Assembly (NCBI RefSeq): GCF_004099695.1
Contig: NZ_SCHL01000012.1
Location: 1-64,000 of the forward strand
From: Methanosarcina sp. MSH10X1
GTDB taxonomy: Archaea; Halobacteriota; Methanosarcinia; Methanosarcinales; Methanosarcinaceae
Direction: 5' to 3'
DNA length: 64,000 nucleotides
Numbering within the stretch: position 1 is the first letter of the stretch; each line of letters opens with the position of its first letter. A program made the translations under genes and the position numbers. The notes beneath the pieces are model-generated. The model ran no database searches. It was given only the letters and a program-made list of their open reading frames with translations, and had not been told where the DNA came from. Positions 1 to 8,450 of the stretch are shown here, piece after piece.

Positions 1-130
1 TGAAAAACTCTCACCGCCCAGAATTAACCGAACCGACAAAATCCTCGTCAGTCAGGAAATAACTCCTGACTCCATTAAAAGATGAAAGAGATATGTGATT
101 TGACCCACGCAATCAACTTGCGCAGGATCA

Positions 131-296
131 TATACAAGGTATTTCTTGTATATAAAGCTTTGTGTTATTCCCTTCAACACAATCGTGCTGTAAGAGGGAT
201 TCATACAAGGCATTTCTTGTATATAAAGCTTTGTATCATTCCCCTCAACACATTTGATTTGTGTGAGGACTATATACAAGGAACGCCTTGTATATA
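131..296. repeat. Three spaced palindromes with embedded TATA boxes
   Basis: Three imperfect copies spaced about 70-72 bp apart carry the inverted repeat ATACAAGG...CTTGTAT (cores near 131-152, 203-222 and 271-296). Each right arm runs directly into TATATAAA. The first two copies also share the following AGCTTTGT and CCTCAACACA-like segments, so the unit is about 70 bp. Palindromes overlapping TATA boxes suggest operator-controlled promoters or a duplicated promoter module. That role is inference. Confidence 0.6.
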
Positions 297-404
297 AATC
301 TTCTCCTGCAAAGGAGCTTGAACAAATTTGAAAGAGGGAAATGAGAAATAGTTGAAAGATTTCAAAAGAGTTGTACTTTTGAATCCCTAACTTTATCCGT
401 TTTT

Positions 405-545
405 ATGAGCCATTGTTCCGAGAACAACATCTCAAGGCACCTTCTGTCACCATTTTTCAGGTTCCGTTTTTCTGGTACCTTTAAGGTTCGTTTTTCAAGT
501 CCCGTTTTTCAGATTCCGTTTTTCCTTCTCCGGGTTGTCGTGTGA
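405..545 (+). CDS. Possible 46-codon leader peptide upstream of leuA
   Basis: A short ATG-initiated frame reads Phe-rich protein from the CCGTTTTTC repeats and ends in Leu-Leu-Arg-Val-Val-Val before TGA. Its last codons overlap the 5' arm of an inverted repeat (GGGTTG at 532-537 with CAACCC at 558-563). That 3' arm can instead join a second hairpin (ACCCT-AGA-AGGGT, 560-572). This resembles attenuator geometry in front of a branched-chain amino acid gene. There is no clear ribosome binding site, and a transcript covering it would have to start near 320. It could be chance. Confidence 0.2.
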   Translation: MSHCSENNISRHLLSPFFRFRFSGTFKVRFSSPVFQIPFFLLRVVV

Positions 546-650
546 CATCCTGAGAAGCAACCCTAGAAGGGTGTATCTACTATAAATAATTTTCTGTCGG
601 AAAGCCAAAAAGTAAAACCTAAATTCAAACTCCAAAAAACTTACGTCGGA

Positions 651-658
651 TTTATATA
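651..658 (+). promoter_or_regulatory. TATA box of leuA
   Basis: TTTATATA stands about 80 bp before the leuA start, so transcription would begin near 680-685 and give a leader of about 50 nt. The leader contains the inverted repeat ACATTCA...TGAATGT (about 669-698). Confidence 0.5.
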
Positions 659-711
659 CCAGAAATCTACATTCAAGTAGATGATTACCATGAATGTAAG
701 AACTGAAAGAA

Positions 712-735
712 GGGATCGATTTTTACATCGAACCC
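712..735 (+). promoter_or_regulatory. Hairpin abutting the leuA start codon
   Basis: GGG-A-TCGAT, a 6-nt loop, then ATCGA-A-CCC ends on the base before the ATG. The only purine-rich stretch that could bind the ribosome (AAGAAGGGA) lies on its 5' side and is partly inside the stem. The fold could therefore limit translation initiation. This is inference from base pairing only. Confidence 0.4.
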
Positions 736-2244
736 ATGCAGAATAAAACGATAACTGTTTTTGACACTACACTGCGCGACGGAGAACAAACCCCTGGGGT
801 ATCCCTGACTTCTGCCCAGAAGCTGGAAATTGCCCATCAACTCGACAAACTCGGGGTAGACATAATAGAAGCCGGATTTCCGATCTCATCAGAAGGAGAT
901 AAAGAATCCGTAAAATCGATTTCTAATGCCGGGCTGGATGCTAAAGTCTGCGGACTTGCCCGTGTGTTGAAAAAAGATATCGATGCCTGTTTTGAAAGCG
1001 ATGTCGGACTTGTGCATACTTTCGTCCCTACTTCTGAAGTACAGCGGACATATACTATCAAAAAGAGCCAGGAAGAAGTAATTCAACTGGCTGTGGAAGC
1101 TGTCCAGTATATCAAAGATCACGGGAGTAAGTGCATGTTTTCTGCAATGGATGCTACGAGGACCGAACCCGAATATCTGATAGAGGTTTTCAAGGCGGTC
1201 CAGGAAGCAGGTTGCGATATTATTAACGTGCCAGACACCGTAGGTGTTATGGTTCCATCTGCAATGTACAGGCAGATAAAAGATATCGCAGCCGAAATAA
1301 GCATTCCCATTGACGTGCATTGCCACAATGATTTCGGGCTTGCCGTAGCAAACAGTCTTATGGCAGTCGAAGCAGGCGCGTCCCAGGTTCAGGTTACAAT
1401 AAATGGCATCGGAGAAAGGGCAGGAAATGCCGATCTTTCCCAGACAGTCATGAGCCTGATTGCAATGTATGGGGCAAAAACGAATATCCGGACCGAATAC
1501 CTTGTAGAGACTTCAAAACTGATTGAAAACTATACTGGAGTCAGACTTCCTCCGAATACACCTGTTGTAGGTCAGAATGCCTTTTCCCATGAATCGGGAA
1601 TCCACAGCCAGGGGGTACTTGAGAAATCCGATACTTTCGAGCCCGGAATAATGACCCCGGAAATGGTAGGACATAAACGGCGTATTGTACTTGGAAAACA
1701 CACCGGCAAACACGCAGTCAAACAATCTCTCGAATCTGCAGGCATAATTACCAATGATAAGCAGCTCGATGAGATCGTATCCCGGATTAAGGAAATTGCA
1801 AATAAGGGAAAACAGATTACGGATGCGGACCTCTATGCGGTTGCTTCTGCCGTACTCGGGAAAGCAAGTTCTGAAGAAGAACTGATTAAACTCAAAGAAG
1901 TCTCCGTAATGACAGGAAATATCCTGACACCCACTGCTGTAGTCAAGGCAGACATTGAAGGCAGGGAAACTATTTCGGCAAAGACAGGGGTTGGGCCTGT
2001 GGATGCAGCTCTCAATGCTGTAAGAGATATCCTGGGAGAAAGTAATCATTTCAAACTCCAGGAATTCAGGATCGATGCAATTACAGGCGGAGCAGATGCC
2101 CTTGCAGACGTATACATAGGGCTTGAAAATGAGAGGGGCAGGATCGTAACTGCAAGATCCGCAAACCCGGACATAGTCATGGCTTCGGTAGAAGCCCTTA
2201 TAAATGCAATGAACCTCCTTTACAAAAAAGAAGAAAAAAGCTAA
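736..2244 (+). CDS. leuA: 2-isopropylmalate synthase (LeuA family)
   Basis: The 502-residue protein belongs to the HMG-CoA-lyase-like acyltransferases. It would condense acetyl-CoA with 2-oxoisovalerate in the first committed step of leucine synthesis in the cytoplasm. The catalytic TIM barrel shows FDTTLRDGEQTPG (Arg14, Asp15), the metal-binding HCHND (His195, His197) and GIGERAGN. A C-terminal LeuA-type allosteric domain occupies roughly residues 375-500. Length and the regulatory domain fit archaeal LeuA. The paralogues citramalate synthase (CimA) and homocitrate synthase (AksA) share these motifs and cannot be fully excluded. The gene stands alone with its own TATA box and a structured leader, and the start is preceded by a hairpin rather than a good ribosome binding site. 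Confidence 0.82.
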   Translation: MQNKTITVFDTTLRDGEQTPGVSLTSAQKLEIAHQLDKLGVDIIEAGFPISSEGDKESVKSISNAGLDAKVCGLARVLKKDIDACFESDVGLVHTFVPTSEVQRTYTIKKSQEEVIQLAVEAVQYIKDHGSKCMFSAMDATRTEPEYLIEVFKAVQEAGCDIINVPDTVGVMVPSAMYRQIKDIAAEISIPIDVHCHNDFGLAVANSLMAVEAGASQVQVTINGIGERAGNADLSQTVMSLIAMYGAKTNIRTEYLVETSKLIENYTGVRLPPNTPVVGQNAFSHESGIHSQGVLEKSDTFEPGIMTPEMVGHKRRIVLGKHTGKHAVKQSLESAGIITNDKQLDEIVSRIKEIANKGKQITDADLYAVASAVLGKASSEEELIKLKEVSVMTGNILTPTAVVKADIEGRETISAKTGVGPVDAALNAVRDILGESNHFKLQEFRIDAITGGADALADVYIGLENERGRIVTARSANPDIVMASVEALINAMNLLYKKEEKS

Positions 2245-2407
2245 GCCGATCGGATCAGATTAGAACTGACCGAAAGAAGCCGGATGTTAGTTAAAGGATA
2301 AAATTAAAAGACGAAAAACTCGGATAAGAACTGCTATTCTTTTTTCGGGTCTGTGTTCCATAAATCGTGTATAAAAAGTAAAATAAAATGAAATGGAATA
2401 CAGATCC

Positions 2408-3166
2408 ATGTCTTATCCAATTATTGATTCTCACTGCCATCTTGATTTTCCTAAATTTAACCGCGATAGGGAAGAGACTATTCTCCGAGCCAGGGAAGCA
2501 GGAATTGTTGGAATGATAAATTCCGGAATTACCCTGAAGGGCAACCAAATAAGCCTTGAACTCTCGGAAAAGCACGAAGATATTCATGCCACACTTGGCC
2601 TGAGTCCTGATATTGGCAGGGGAGGGGCGGATGAAGAGATAAATGATATTCTTGCCCAGATTGAAGCAAATGCGGGAAAAGCAGTGGGTATTGGGGAAGC
2701 AGGCCTGGACTTTCAGGACTGTAAAACAAATGAGGAGCGTGAGAGGCAGACCGCGGCATTTAAAAAAGTGATCGAGCTTGCAAAAGAGCTGGACAAACCA
2801 CTTGTAGTGCATGCCCGGCTGGCTGAAGCCGAAGTGCTGAAGCTTGTCAGAGATATAGATACGGTTATCTATCATTGCTATAGCGGTCCTGCTGAGACAA
2901 TGCAGGAAATCGTGGATAAGGGATACTATATTTCTCTGGCAACTCTTGTCTGCTTTTCCGAACATCACCAGGCTCTTGCAGAAGCCGTACCCCTTGAAAA
3001 CCTGCTTCTGGAAACCGACAGTCCCTTCCTTTCTTCCCGCAAAGGCAGAAACGAGCCTGCCTTCATAGTAGACTCAATCCCTGTGATAGCGCAACTTAAA
3101 GGTATGGACCCGGCAGAGATCGCAAAATCGACTACTGAAAATGCACGCAGGGCTTTTAATATCTGA
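2408..3166 (+). CDS. TatD-family metal-dependent hydrolase
   Basis: This is a TIM-barrel amidohydrolase-fold protein of about 252 residues. It begins with the metal-binding SHCHLDFP, followed by GEAGLDF, VVHARLAE, YHCYSG and LLETDSPF, which together give the usual TatD ligand set. Family members are phosphodiesterases or DNases; the substrate cannot be read from sequence. An in-frame ATG lies five codons upstream at 2393. I prefer 2408 because the TATA-like GTATAAAAAG near 2368 would place the transcript start at about 2396, and because family members start close to the SHCH motif. Confidence 0.85.
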   Translation: MSYPIIDSHCHLDFPKFNRDREETILRAREAGIVGMINSGITLKGNQISLELSEKHEDIHATLGLSPDIGRGGADEEINDILAQIEANAGKAVGIGEAGLDFQDCKTNEERERQTAAFKKVIELAKELDKPLVVHARLAEAEVLKLVRDIDTVIYHCYSGPAETMQEIVDKGYYISLATLVCFSEHHQALAEAVPLENLLLETDSPFLSSRKGRNEPAFIVDSIPVIAQLKGMDPAEIAKSTTENARRAFNI

Positions 3167-3291
3167 AATCTGAGACTTTAAAAAGCCAGAAGTGAACCTG
3201 GGAAATAGTGCAAAGAGCTCAAGGAAAAGAGCAAGAGAAAGAGTAAGGGAAAAGCAAGGAAAAAGAAAAAAGGAACAAAGGAGGAAAAAAC

Positions 3292-3933
3292 ATGGAAGTC
3301 CGGTACATTTGCCCCACAGCTTACGATTCCAGCGTATATCTGGTAAACGGAAAAGTCCTGATTGATGCAGGAATGAACAGCGACCTGATTATCAAGCAAC
3401 TGGAGAAATATATAAAGCTTACAGACCTGGAACTTATAATCCTGACCCATTGCCACTATGATCATACTGCGGCAGCGGCAGCAATTGCAGAAAAGAGCGG
3501 TGCGAAAGTCGGAATACACAAAGCTGACTTGGAAGGTGTAAGTGACGAATATCTCAGCGTGTCCGTACTTTTCGGGGAACGGGCTCCTGCGGTCAAGCCC
3601 ACAGTTACATATGAAGAAGGGGATAAAATTGACATAGGGAATGGGGAATATCTGGAAGTTATCCATACACCGGGTCACTCTAAAGGGAGTATATGCCTCT
3701 ATGAGCCAGTTTCAAAAAGCCTTTTTTCCGGAGATACTGTTTTTCCAGGCGGGGGCTTCGGAAGAATGGATTTTGAAGGTTCAGAACCTGAAAAGATGGC
3801 TGGCTCGATAGAAAAGCTCACAAAGCTGGATGTAAAAACCCTGTACTCAGGACATGGAGCTCCTGCGGACAGGGACGGGAACAACCAGATTATGGCTTCG
3901 TACAGAATGCTAAAAATGATGATGGGCGAATGA
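3292..3933 (+). CDS. Metallo-beta-lactamase-fold hydrolase (glyoxalase II-like)
   Basis: The 213-residue cytoplasmic protein carries the HxHxDH signature (THCHYDHTAA), a later HTPGHSKGS histidine, FSGDTVFPGG with the bridging Asp, and a C-terminal SGHGAP histidine. This is the complete binuclear zinc site of glyoxalase II-like hydrolases. No extra domain is attached. A good ribosome binding site (AAAGGAGG) precedes the ATG. The gene sits 125 bp behind the TatD gene on the same strand and could be co-transcribed with it. Hydroxyacylglutathione is an unlikely substrate because methanogens use other thiols, so the true substrate is unknown. Confidence 0.85.
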   Translation: MEVRYICPTAYDSSVYLVNGKVLIDAGMNSDLIIKQLEKYIKLTDLELIILTHCHYDHTAAAAAIAEKSGAKVGIHKADLEGVSDEYLSVSVLFGERAPAVKPTVTYEEGDKIDIGNGEYLEVIHTPGHSKGSICLYEPVSKSLFSGDTVFPGGGFGRMDFEGSEPEKMAGSIEKLTKLDVKTLYSGHGAPADRDGNNQIMASYRMLKMMMGE

Positions 3934-4049
3934 AATCAGTATACAAGAGGCTCCATAAGTATAGTCCAGATATAAAACAGTCCGAATATAGAACAGCCCA
4001 AATAGCCTTTTAACCAGATCAAAGAAAGTAAGGAGTCTTAAAATAAATT

Positions 4050-6296
4050 ATGACCGGAGAGAGAGCAATTTCAAGGAAGAATAAGAGTTTGAGCTCAGAA
4101 AAGCCGAATAAAGAGGGCTCGGGGAGAAAAACAGGTTCTTTCATTCCCAAAAGAGTTGAAGTGGAGAAACCAATAAAGCGGGATGAATCAGGAACAAAGC
4201 CTGGGATAAAGCCGGAAAAAGGGGAAAAGGGAGTAAGACCTTCAGAAGTAAAACATCCGGCAGAAGCAGAAAAAAAGCCTCCAGAGATAAAATCTCCCAC
4301 AGAAGCAGAGAAAGGATCGGGAAAAGGATCCGGAACTAAACGGAGTAAAAGCAGAAAAAAAGAGAAATCCGTTTCTTCCCGCATACCTGTATCGAAATTC
4401 CTTCCAATGAGCCCTGAGGAGATGAAAGCTCGCGGCTGGAAAGAACTTGACATTATTCTGGTTACAGGGGATGCCTATGTGGATCATTCCAGTTTCGGCA
4501 CGGCAATAATAGGAAGAGTCCTCGAAGATGCCGGTTTCAGAGTAGGAATAATTGCCCAACCGCAATGGGACAGTCCTGAAGATTTTAAGAAACTCGGAAA
4601 GCCCAGGCTTTTCTTCTCTGTAAGCGCAGGAAATACTGACTCTATGGTCAGCAACCTTACTCCAGGCCTGAAGCCACGAGACAAGGATGCTTACTCTCCC
4701 GGAGGCAGAGCAGGGCTTCGCCCGAACCGCGCGGTAATCATCTACTCGAACAGAATAAAGGAAGCTTTCCCTGAAGTGCCTATAGTGCTGGGAGGAATTG
4801 AAGCTTCTTTACGGCGTTTTGCCCATTACGATTATCTTTCGGATAAAGTCAGGCAGTCCATCCTGGCTGATGCACCAGCTGATCTCATAATCTACGGTAT
4901 GGGAGAGCTCCAGATTGTGGAAATCGCAAAACGACTGCAAGCCGGCGAAGACATAAAAAATATCAGAGATATTCCGGGTACAGTCTGGAAAATGGAAGTT
5001 AAAGCCTGGAAAGAACTAAAAGAAGGAGTTGAGAAGCCGGAAAAGAGATCGGACAAACATGAACTGAAAGAGAACAAGTCCGGACAAAAATATGGGAAAA
5101 TAGCCGGAAATGCAGCCGAATTTTTAAACGAATATATCGGAATTCCTTCCTTTTCAGAGGTTTCCCAGGATAAAGCAGCTTTTGCAAAAGCTTTTCGCAT
5201 GTATTTCGAGGAACAGAACCCAGTTAATGGAAAAGGGGTTATCCAGCCTCACCCAAAAACTGTAATCGTGCAGAACAGACCAATGCGCCTCCTGACAGAA
5301 GCTGAGATGGATCATGTATACGAACTGCCGTTTACTGGCGAAACCCATCCATCCTATACCGAACCTGTTCCTGCCCTGGAAATGGTAAAATTCTCCCTGA
5401 CAACTCACAGGGGTTGCTTCGGAGGCTGTGCCTTCTGCGCAATTACTCAGCATCAGGGGCGCATGATTGCAAGTCGCAGCATCGAGTCCGTCCTGCATGA
5501 GGCTAAAAAACTCACAGAAAAACCGGATTTCAAGGGCATCATAAACGGAGTGGGCGGCCCAAGTGCAAACATGTACGGAATGGAGTGCGGAACCTGGGAG
5601 AAAAAAGGAGCCTGTCTGGACAAGTCCTGCCTTTATCCTCGCATTTGCCCTGCACTTGATACCAGCCACAAAAAACTGCTAGAACTCTTGCGCCGCCTGC
5701 GCGAGCTTCCAGGGGTCAGGCAGGTCTTTACAGGCTATGGCGTACGCTATGACCTGGCTCTTAAGGATGAAGAGTATCTCGAAGAACTTTGCACTTATCA
5801 CATTAGCGGACAATTGCGGGTCGCACCCGAACACTTTTCAAGGCAGGTTACGAATGCAATGTGCAAGCCGGGCAGGGAAGTCTACGAAAAGTTTGCCCAG
5901 AAATTTACAGTTCTCAACCGGAAATGCGGTAAAGAACAGTATATAGTAAACTACCTGATGTCAGGGCATCCGGGCTGTACCCTTGAAGATATGATAGAGA
6001 TGGCAGAGTATGTGAGGGAACATGGAGGCTATACCGAACAGGTGCAGGACTTCACTCCAACGCCTATGACCGTATCGACATGCATGTATTACACAGGATT
6101 GGACCCTTTCACAGGTAAAGAAGTGTATGTTGCAAGAGGCAAGAAAGAGAAAGCCATGCAGAGAGCCCTTATGCACTACAGGAGCCCTGCAAACTACGAG
6201 CTTGTATATGAGGCTCTAGAAAAAGCAGGAAGACTTGATCTTGTTGGAAACGCCCAAAAGTGTCTGATAAGAAGGAAAGAGAAGCGGCAAAGGTAA
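4050..6296 (+). CDS. ygiQ: YgiQ family radical SAM protein
   Basis: The 748-residue protein has a B12-binding-like N-terminal segment (residues about 130-300) and a radical SAM core with CFGGCAFC, giving Cys456, Cys460 and Cys463 as the [4Fe-4S] ligands. Long conserved stretches such as GVGGPSANMYGMECG and LRVAPEHFS are typical of YgiQ (UPF0313). The reaction is unknown for the family. Residues 1-120 are an extra Lys/Glu/Pro-rich, probably disordered extension, and a second charged insertion lies near residues 310-350. Both are absent from typical bacterial YgiQ as I remember them. The gene is monocistronic, with about 115 bp before it. Confidence 0.88.
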   Translation: MTGERAISRKNKSLSSEKPNKEGSGRKTGSFIPKRVEVEKPIKRDESGTKPGIKPEKGEKGVRPSEVKHPAEAEKKPPEIKSPTEAEKGSGKGSGTKRSKSRKKEKSVSSRIPVSKFLPMSPEEMKARGWKELDIILVTGDAYVDHSSFGTAIIGRVLEDAGFRVGIIAQPQWDSPEDFKKLGKPRLFFSVSAGNTDSMVSNLTPGLKPRDKDAYSPGGRAGLRPNRAVIIYSNRIKEAFPEVPIVLGGIEASLRRFAHYDYLSDKVRQSILADAPADLIIYGMGELQIVEIAKRLQAGEDIKNIRDIPGTVWKMEVKAWKELKEGVEKPEKRSDKHELKENKSGQKYGKIAGNAAEFLNEYIGIPSFSEVSQDKAAFAKAFRMYFEEQNPVNGKGVIQPHPKTVIVQNRPMRLLTEAEMDHVYELPFTGETHPSYTEPVPALEMVKFSLTTHRGCFGGCAFCAITQHQGRMIASRSIESVLHEAKKLTEKPDFKGIINGVGGPSANMYGMECGTWEKKGACLDKSCLYPRICPALDTSHKKLLELLRRLRELPGVRQVFTGYGVRYDLALKDEEYLEELCTYHISGQLRVAPEHFSRQVTNAMCKPGREVYEKFAQKFTVLNRKCGKEQYIVNYLMSGHPGCTLEDMIEMAEYVREHGGYTEQVQDFTPTPMTVSTCMYYTGLDPFTGKEVYVARGKKEKAMQRALMHYRSPANYELVYEALEKAGRLDLVGNAQKCLIRRKEKRQR

Positions 6297-6387
6297 AGGT
6301 TCTTTGCATAAAAATTTGAATGAATCGATTAATCGTTCTTTACCTGAGAATTGTGAATCAAACACGACATGCTGGTACGTAGCAATA

Positions 6388-6669
6388 TTACAGTCCCTGG
6401 CACTCACGGAAGAAAGCCCTGAATTTCCCGCTTACCTGCCCGCAGTAAGTATTCAGAGACCTTTCCTTGATCTCAATTACCAGGTTTGCCTCACCATCCC
6501 AGCTAAAGTGGGCAATAATTCCATTTCCTTCAAACATCCCGGAAGTTCCGCATGGAACTTTCATCCCATAATTCTGAAGCTTTTTCTTCATGCAGGAAAA
6601 TACTTCAGGGGTTACATTTTTGAATTTGATTCCCTGGCAGCCTTCAGTATCAATCTTTCTTTCACTCAT
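6388..6669 (-). CDS. Small protein, paralogue A of a tandem pair
   Basis: This 93-residue soluble protein of unknown function shares the core IKFKNVTPEVFSCMKKK, then WDG, a short beta-rich stretch and a C-terminal FFREC with the next gene upstream (6699-6956). The pair is a tandem duplication with about 30 bp between copies. A stretch of roughly 28 bp within SCMKKKLQN is identical in DNA. GGGAT lies about 8 nt before the ATG. No domain name could be assigned, and the two conserved Cys are not arranged as a metal site. Confidence 0.7.
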   Translation of the reverse strand: MSERKIDTEGCQGIKFKNVTPEVFSCMKKKLQNYGMKVPCGTSGMFEGNGIIAHFSWDGEANLVIEIKERSLNTYCGQVSGKFRAFFRECQGL

Positions 6670-6698
6670 GCTTCATCCCAGACTATTCCGGATTTCCT

Positions 6699-6956
6699 TT
6701 ACGAACTATGACACTCTCTTACGAAGCCTTTTATTTTCATGGCTGCGACTTCACAACTGACTATAAAAGGTTTTTCCGTAATTGTAACGATGAGATTGGA
6801 CTGCCCATCCCATTCGAAATCCGCAGTAATCCCTTTGCCAGATAGTTCCCCTCTATTTCCTGGCGGAACATGGATGCCAGCGTTCTGAAGCTTTTTCTTC
6901 ATGCAGGAAAATGTATCAGGTGAAACATTACGAAATTTTATAGGTCTACAACTCAT
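6699..6956 (-). CDS. Small protein, paralogue B of a tandem pair
   Basis: This is the 85-residue homologue of the neighbouring 6388-6669 gene, with IKFRNVSPDTFSCMKKK, WDG and FVREC in the same order. The ATG at 6956 is chosen over one 11 codons upstream because AGGAGA stands just before it, and because the paralogue begins at about the same place relative to the IKF motif. The two genes probably form one transcription unit with this one first. Function is unknown. Confidence 0.7.
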   Translation of the reverse strand: MSCRPIKFRNVSPDTFSCMKKKLQNAGIHVPPGNRGELSGKGITADFEWDGQSNLIVTITEKPFIVSCEVAAMKIKGFVRECHSS

Positions 6957-7289
6957 TATCTGTTCTCCTAACCTATTTCTAAAGCTCATATTCTGCCGTA
7001 AAATCCGGTAAACAAGAGTCGTTTTCCTGAAATAAAAATATGGTGTTATATGTTGTTAATGGAGACCAGAGAGCATCTACAGAAGACTCGGAAAAAATAA
7101 GAGAAAACTCGAAAAGAGATAAAATAATTGCTACGAAGGTTCAGTCCGGAAAAATGAAGATTGAAGACAAGATTAATTGACCAGAAACAGAAAAAAGAAA
7201 GGGTGAGCCGATAAAGCCGACTCTTAGTGAAGTTAATCATAGGCAGGCAGTTAAACTTAAAATATCCAGACTCAGAAGTAGCCAGATTA
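6957..7289. other. Intergenic region without a recognised gene
   Basis: The stretch is AT-rich and lies between the small-protein pair and the GlcF-type gene, both on the minus strand. It must hold the promoter of the small-protein pair. I see no convincing reading frame or strong repeat in it. Confidence 0.5.
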
Positions 7290-8450
7290 TTATTCCATTG
7301 CCATTGCCACGAGTTCTACAATGTCAATAACCTCGATATCTCCGCCCGCATCCCTGAGGTTTCTTACACAGAGTGGACAGGAAGTGACAATGTAATCCAC
7401 ACCTTCCGGCACGTCCTGAAGCCTGTTTTTCGCAAGTTCAAGTGAGATATCAGGATATCCTATTCTTACCCCGCCTCCGCCGCCACAGCAACGTGCGTTT
7501 TCTTTAATATTTTTCATCTCCTTCAGGGTAGAGATTGCCTGGATAACTTTCCTGGGAGCGTCATAAACCTTATTGTGCCTGCCCAGATGGCAGGGGTCGT
7601 GATAGGTGACTACAAGGTCAAGTTTCTTCAAATTGAGTTGTTCCAGGTGTTCGGCAAGAAACTCAGGAAGGCTGATAACCCTGAGTTCTTCAGGGTAATT
7701 GTTCTTGAGGGTTGTATAACAGCCTGCACAGCTTGTAATAATCGTGTGCGCTCCCACTTTCCTGATCTGCTCTAGGTTGCGCTCCATGACCTTTTCTGCG
7801 TCCTCTCTAAATCCTGTGCGCAGGAGAGGAGAAGCACAGCATTGCTCATCAGGCAGGAGGGTGACTCCAAAGCGCTGCAGGACTCCAAACGTCTTTCTGG
7901 CAAACTCCGGATAGCGGTAGGAATCGAAACATCCCACGAAATAAACGTAATCGGACTTTTCAGGCAGCTTTGAAAGTTCAGATTTGGAAAGCCAGTGTTT
8001 GCGGGATTTCGTTTCCCCGAAAGAGTTCCCGTGAGTCAGGACTCCCGATTTCAGTTTATCCTGTGCTCCTGTTGTGATGCCGCATTTCACAAGCTGGGTA
8101 CGGGCAGCTTCCACAACTTCAGGTGGATTTGCTCCTGCAGGGCATTTGGAAGCGCAGATTCCGCAGGTTGTGCAGGAAGCCAGGCTAGATAAAACATCTT
8201 CGGAAGGAGACCTGCCTTCGATTAAGCTTTTAATAATGAGCATTCTGCCGCGTGTATTGGCAGATTCCCACCCTACCACATCAAATACAGGGCAAACCGA
8301 ACGGCAGGTTCCACACTGCACGCATTTGTAAACCGACCGGCGGTCAACTTCAAAAGCCTGTTTTCCACACTCTTTACCGGTAATTTCGGTTTTATCCGGC
8401 TCTTTCACCTGTTCAATTTCTTTTTTTTCTTCGTTTTTCATGTTTTTCAC
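7290..8450 (-). CDS. Iron-sulfur subunit of a GlcD/GlcF-type oxidoreductase
   Basis: The 386-residue protein has two [4Fe-4S] motifs (Cys43-46-49-53 and Cys93-96-99-103) and two CCG domains (VGCFDSY...EQCCASP and HDPCHLG...ARCCGGGGG...SCPLC). This is the layout of GlcF, LldE-like proteins and the HdrD C-terminal half. It would pass electrons from the flavoprotein encoded just upstream to a membrane or CoM-S-S-CoB-linked acceptor. Its ATG overlaps the stop of that gene by 4 bp, so the two are translationally coupled. Lactate or another 2-hydroxy acid is the probable substrate of the complex; this is inferred. Confidence 0.85.
   Translation of the reverse strand: MKNMKNEEKKEIEQVKEPDKTEITGKECGKQAFEVDRRSVYKCVQCGTCRSVCPVFDVVGWESANTRGRMLIIKSLIEGRSPSEDVLSSLASCTTCGICASKCPAGANPPEVVEAARTQLVKCGITTGAQDKLKSGVLTHGNSFGETKSRKHWLSKSELSKLPEKSDYVYFVGCFDSYRYPEFARKTFGVLQRFGVTLLPDEQCCASPLLRTGFREDAEKVMERNLEQIRKVGAHTIITSCAGCYTTLKNNYPEELRVISLPEFLAEHLEQLNLKKLDLVVTYHDPCHLGRHNKVYDAPRKVIQAISTLKEMKNIKENARCCGGGGGVRIGYPDISLELAKNRLQDVPEGVDYIVTSCPLCVRNLRDAGGDIEVIDIVELVAMAME

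Larger units (their letters stand above)
1..735. other. Long intergenic region and leader upstream of leuA
   Basis: No convincing large gene lies here. Positions 50-71 form an inverted repeat (AGTCAGGA, 6-nt loop, TCCTGACT) that could end an upstream transcript. Three TATA-bearing palindromes follow at 131-296. A stretch at 450-530 repeats the word CCGTTTTTC several times, and a TATA box at 651-658 probably serves leuA. Two small inverted repeats lie close to the leuA start. The elements are listed separately. Confidence 0.6.

Noticed and set aside
52-297. Short frames over the TATA palindromes
   Set aside because: They are read from repeated palindromic DNA on both strands and have no ribosome binding site or family match.
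6304-6711. Plus-strand frame of 135 residues
   Set aside because: It lies antisense to the 6388-6669 small protein, which has a homologous neighbour and is clearly the coding strand.
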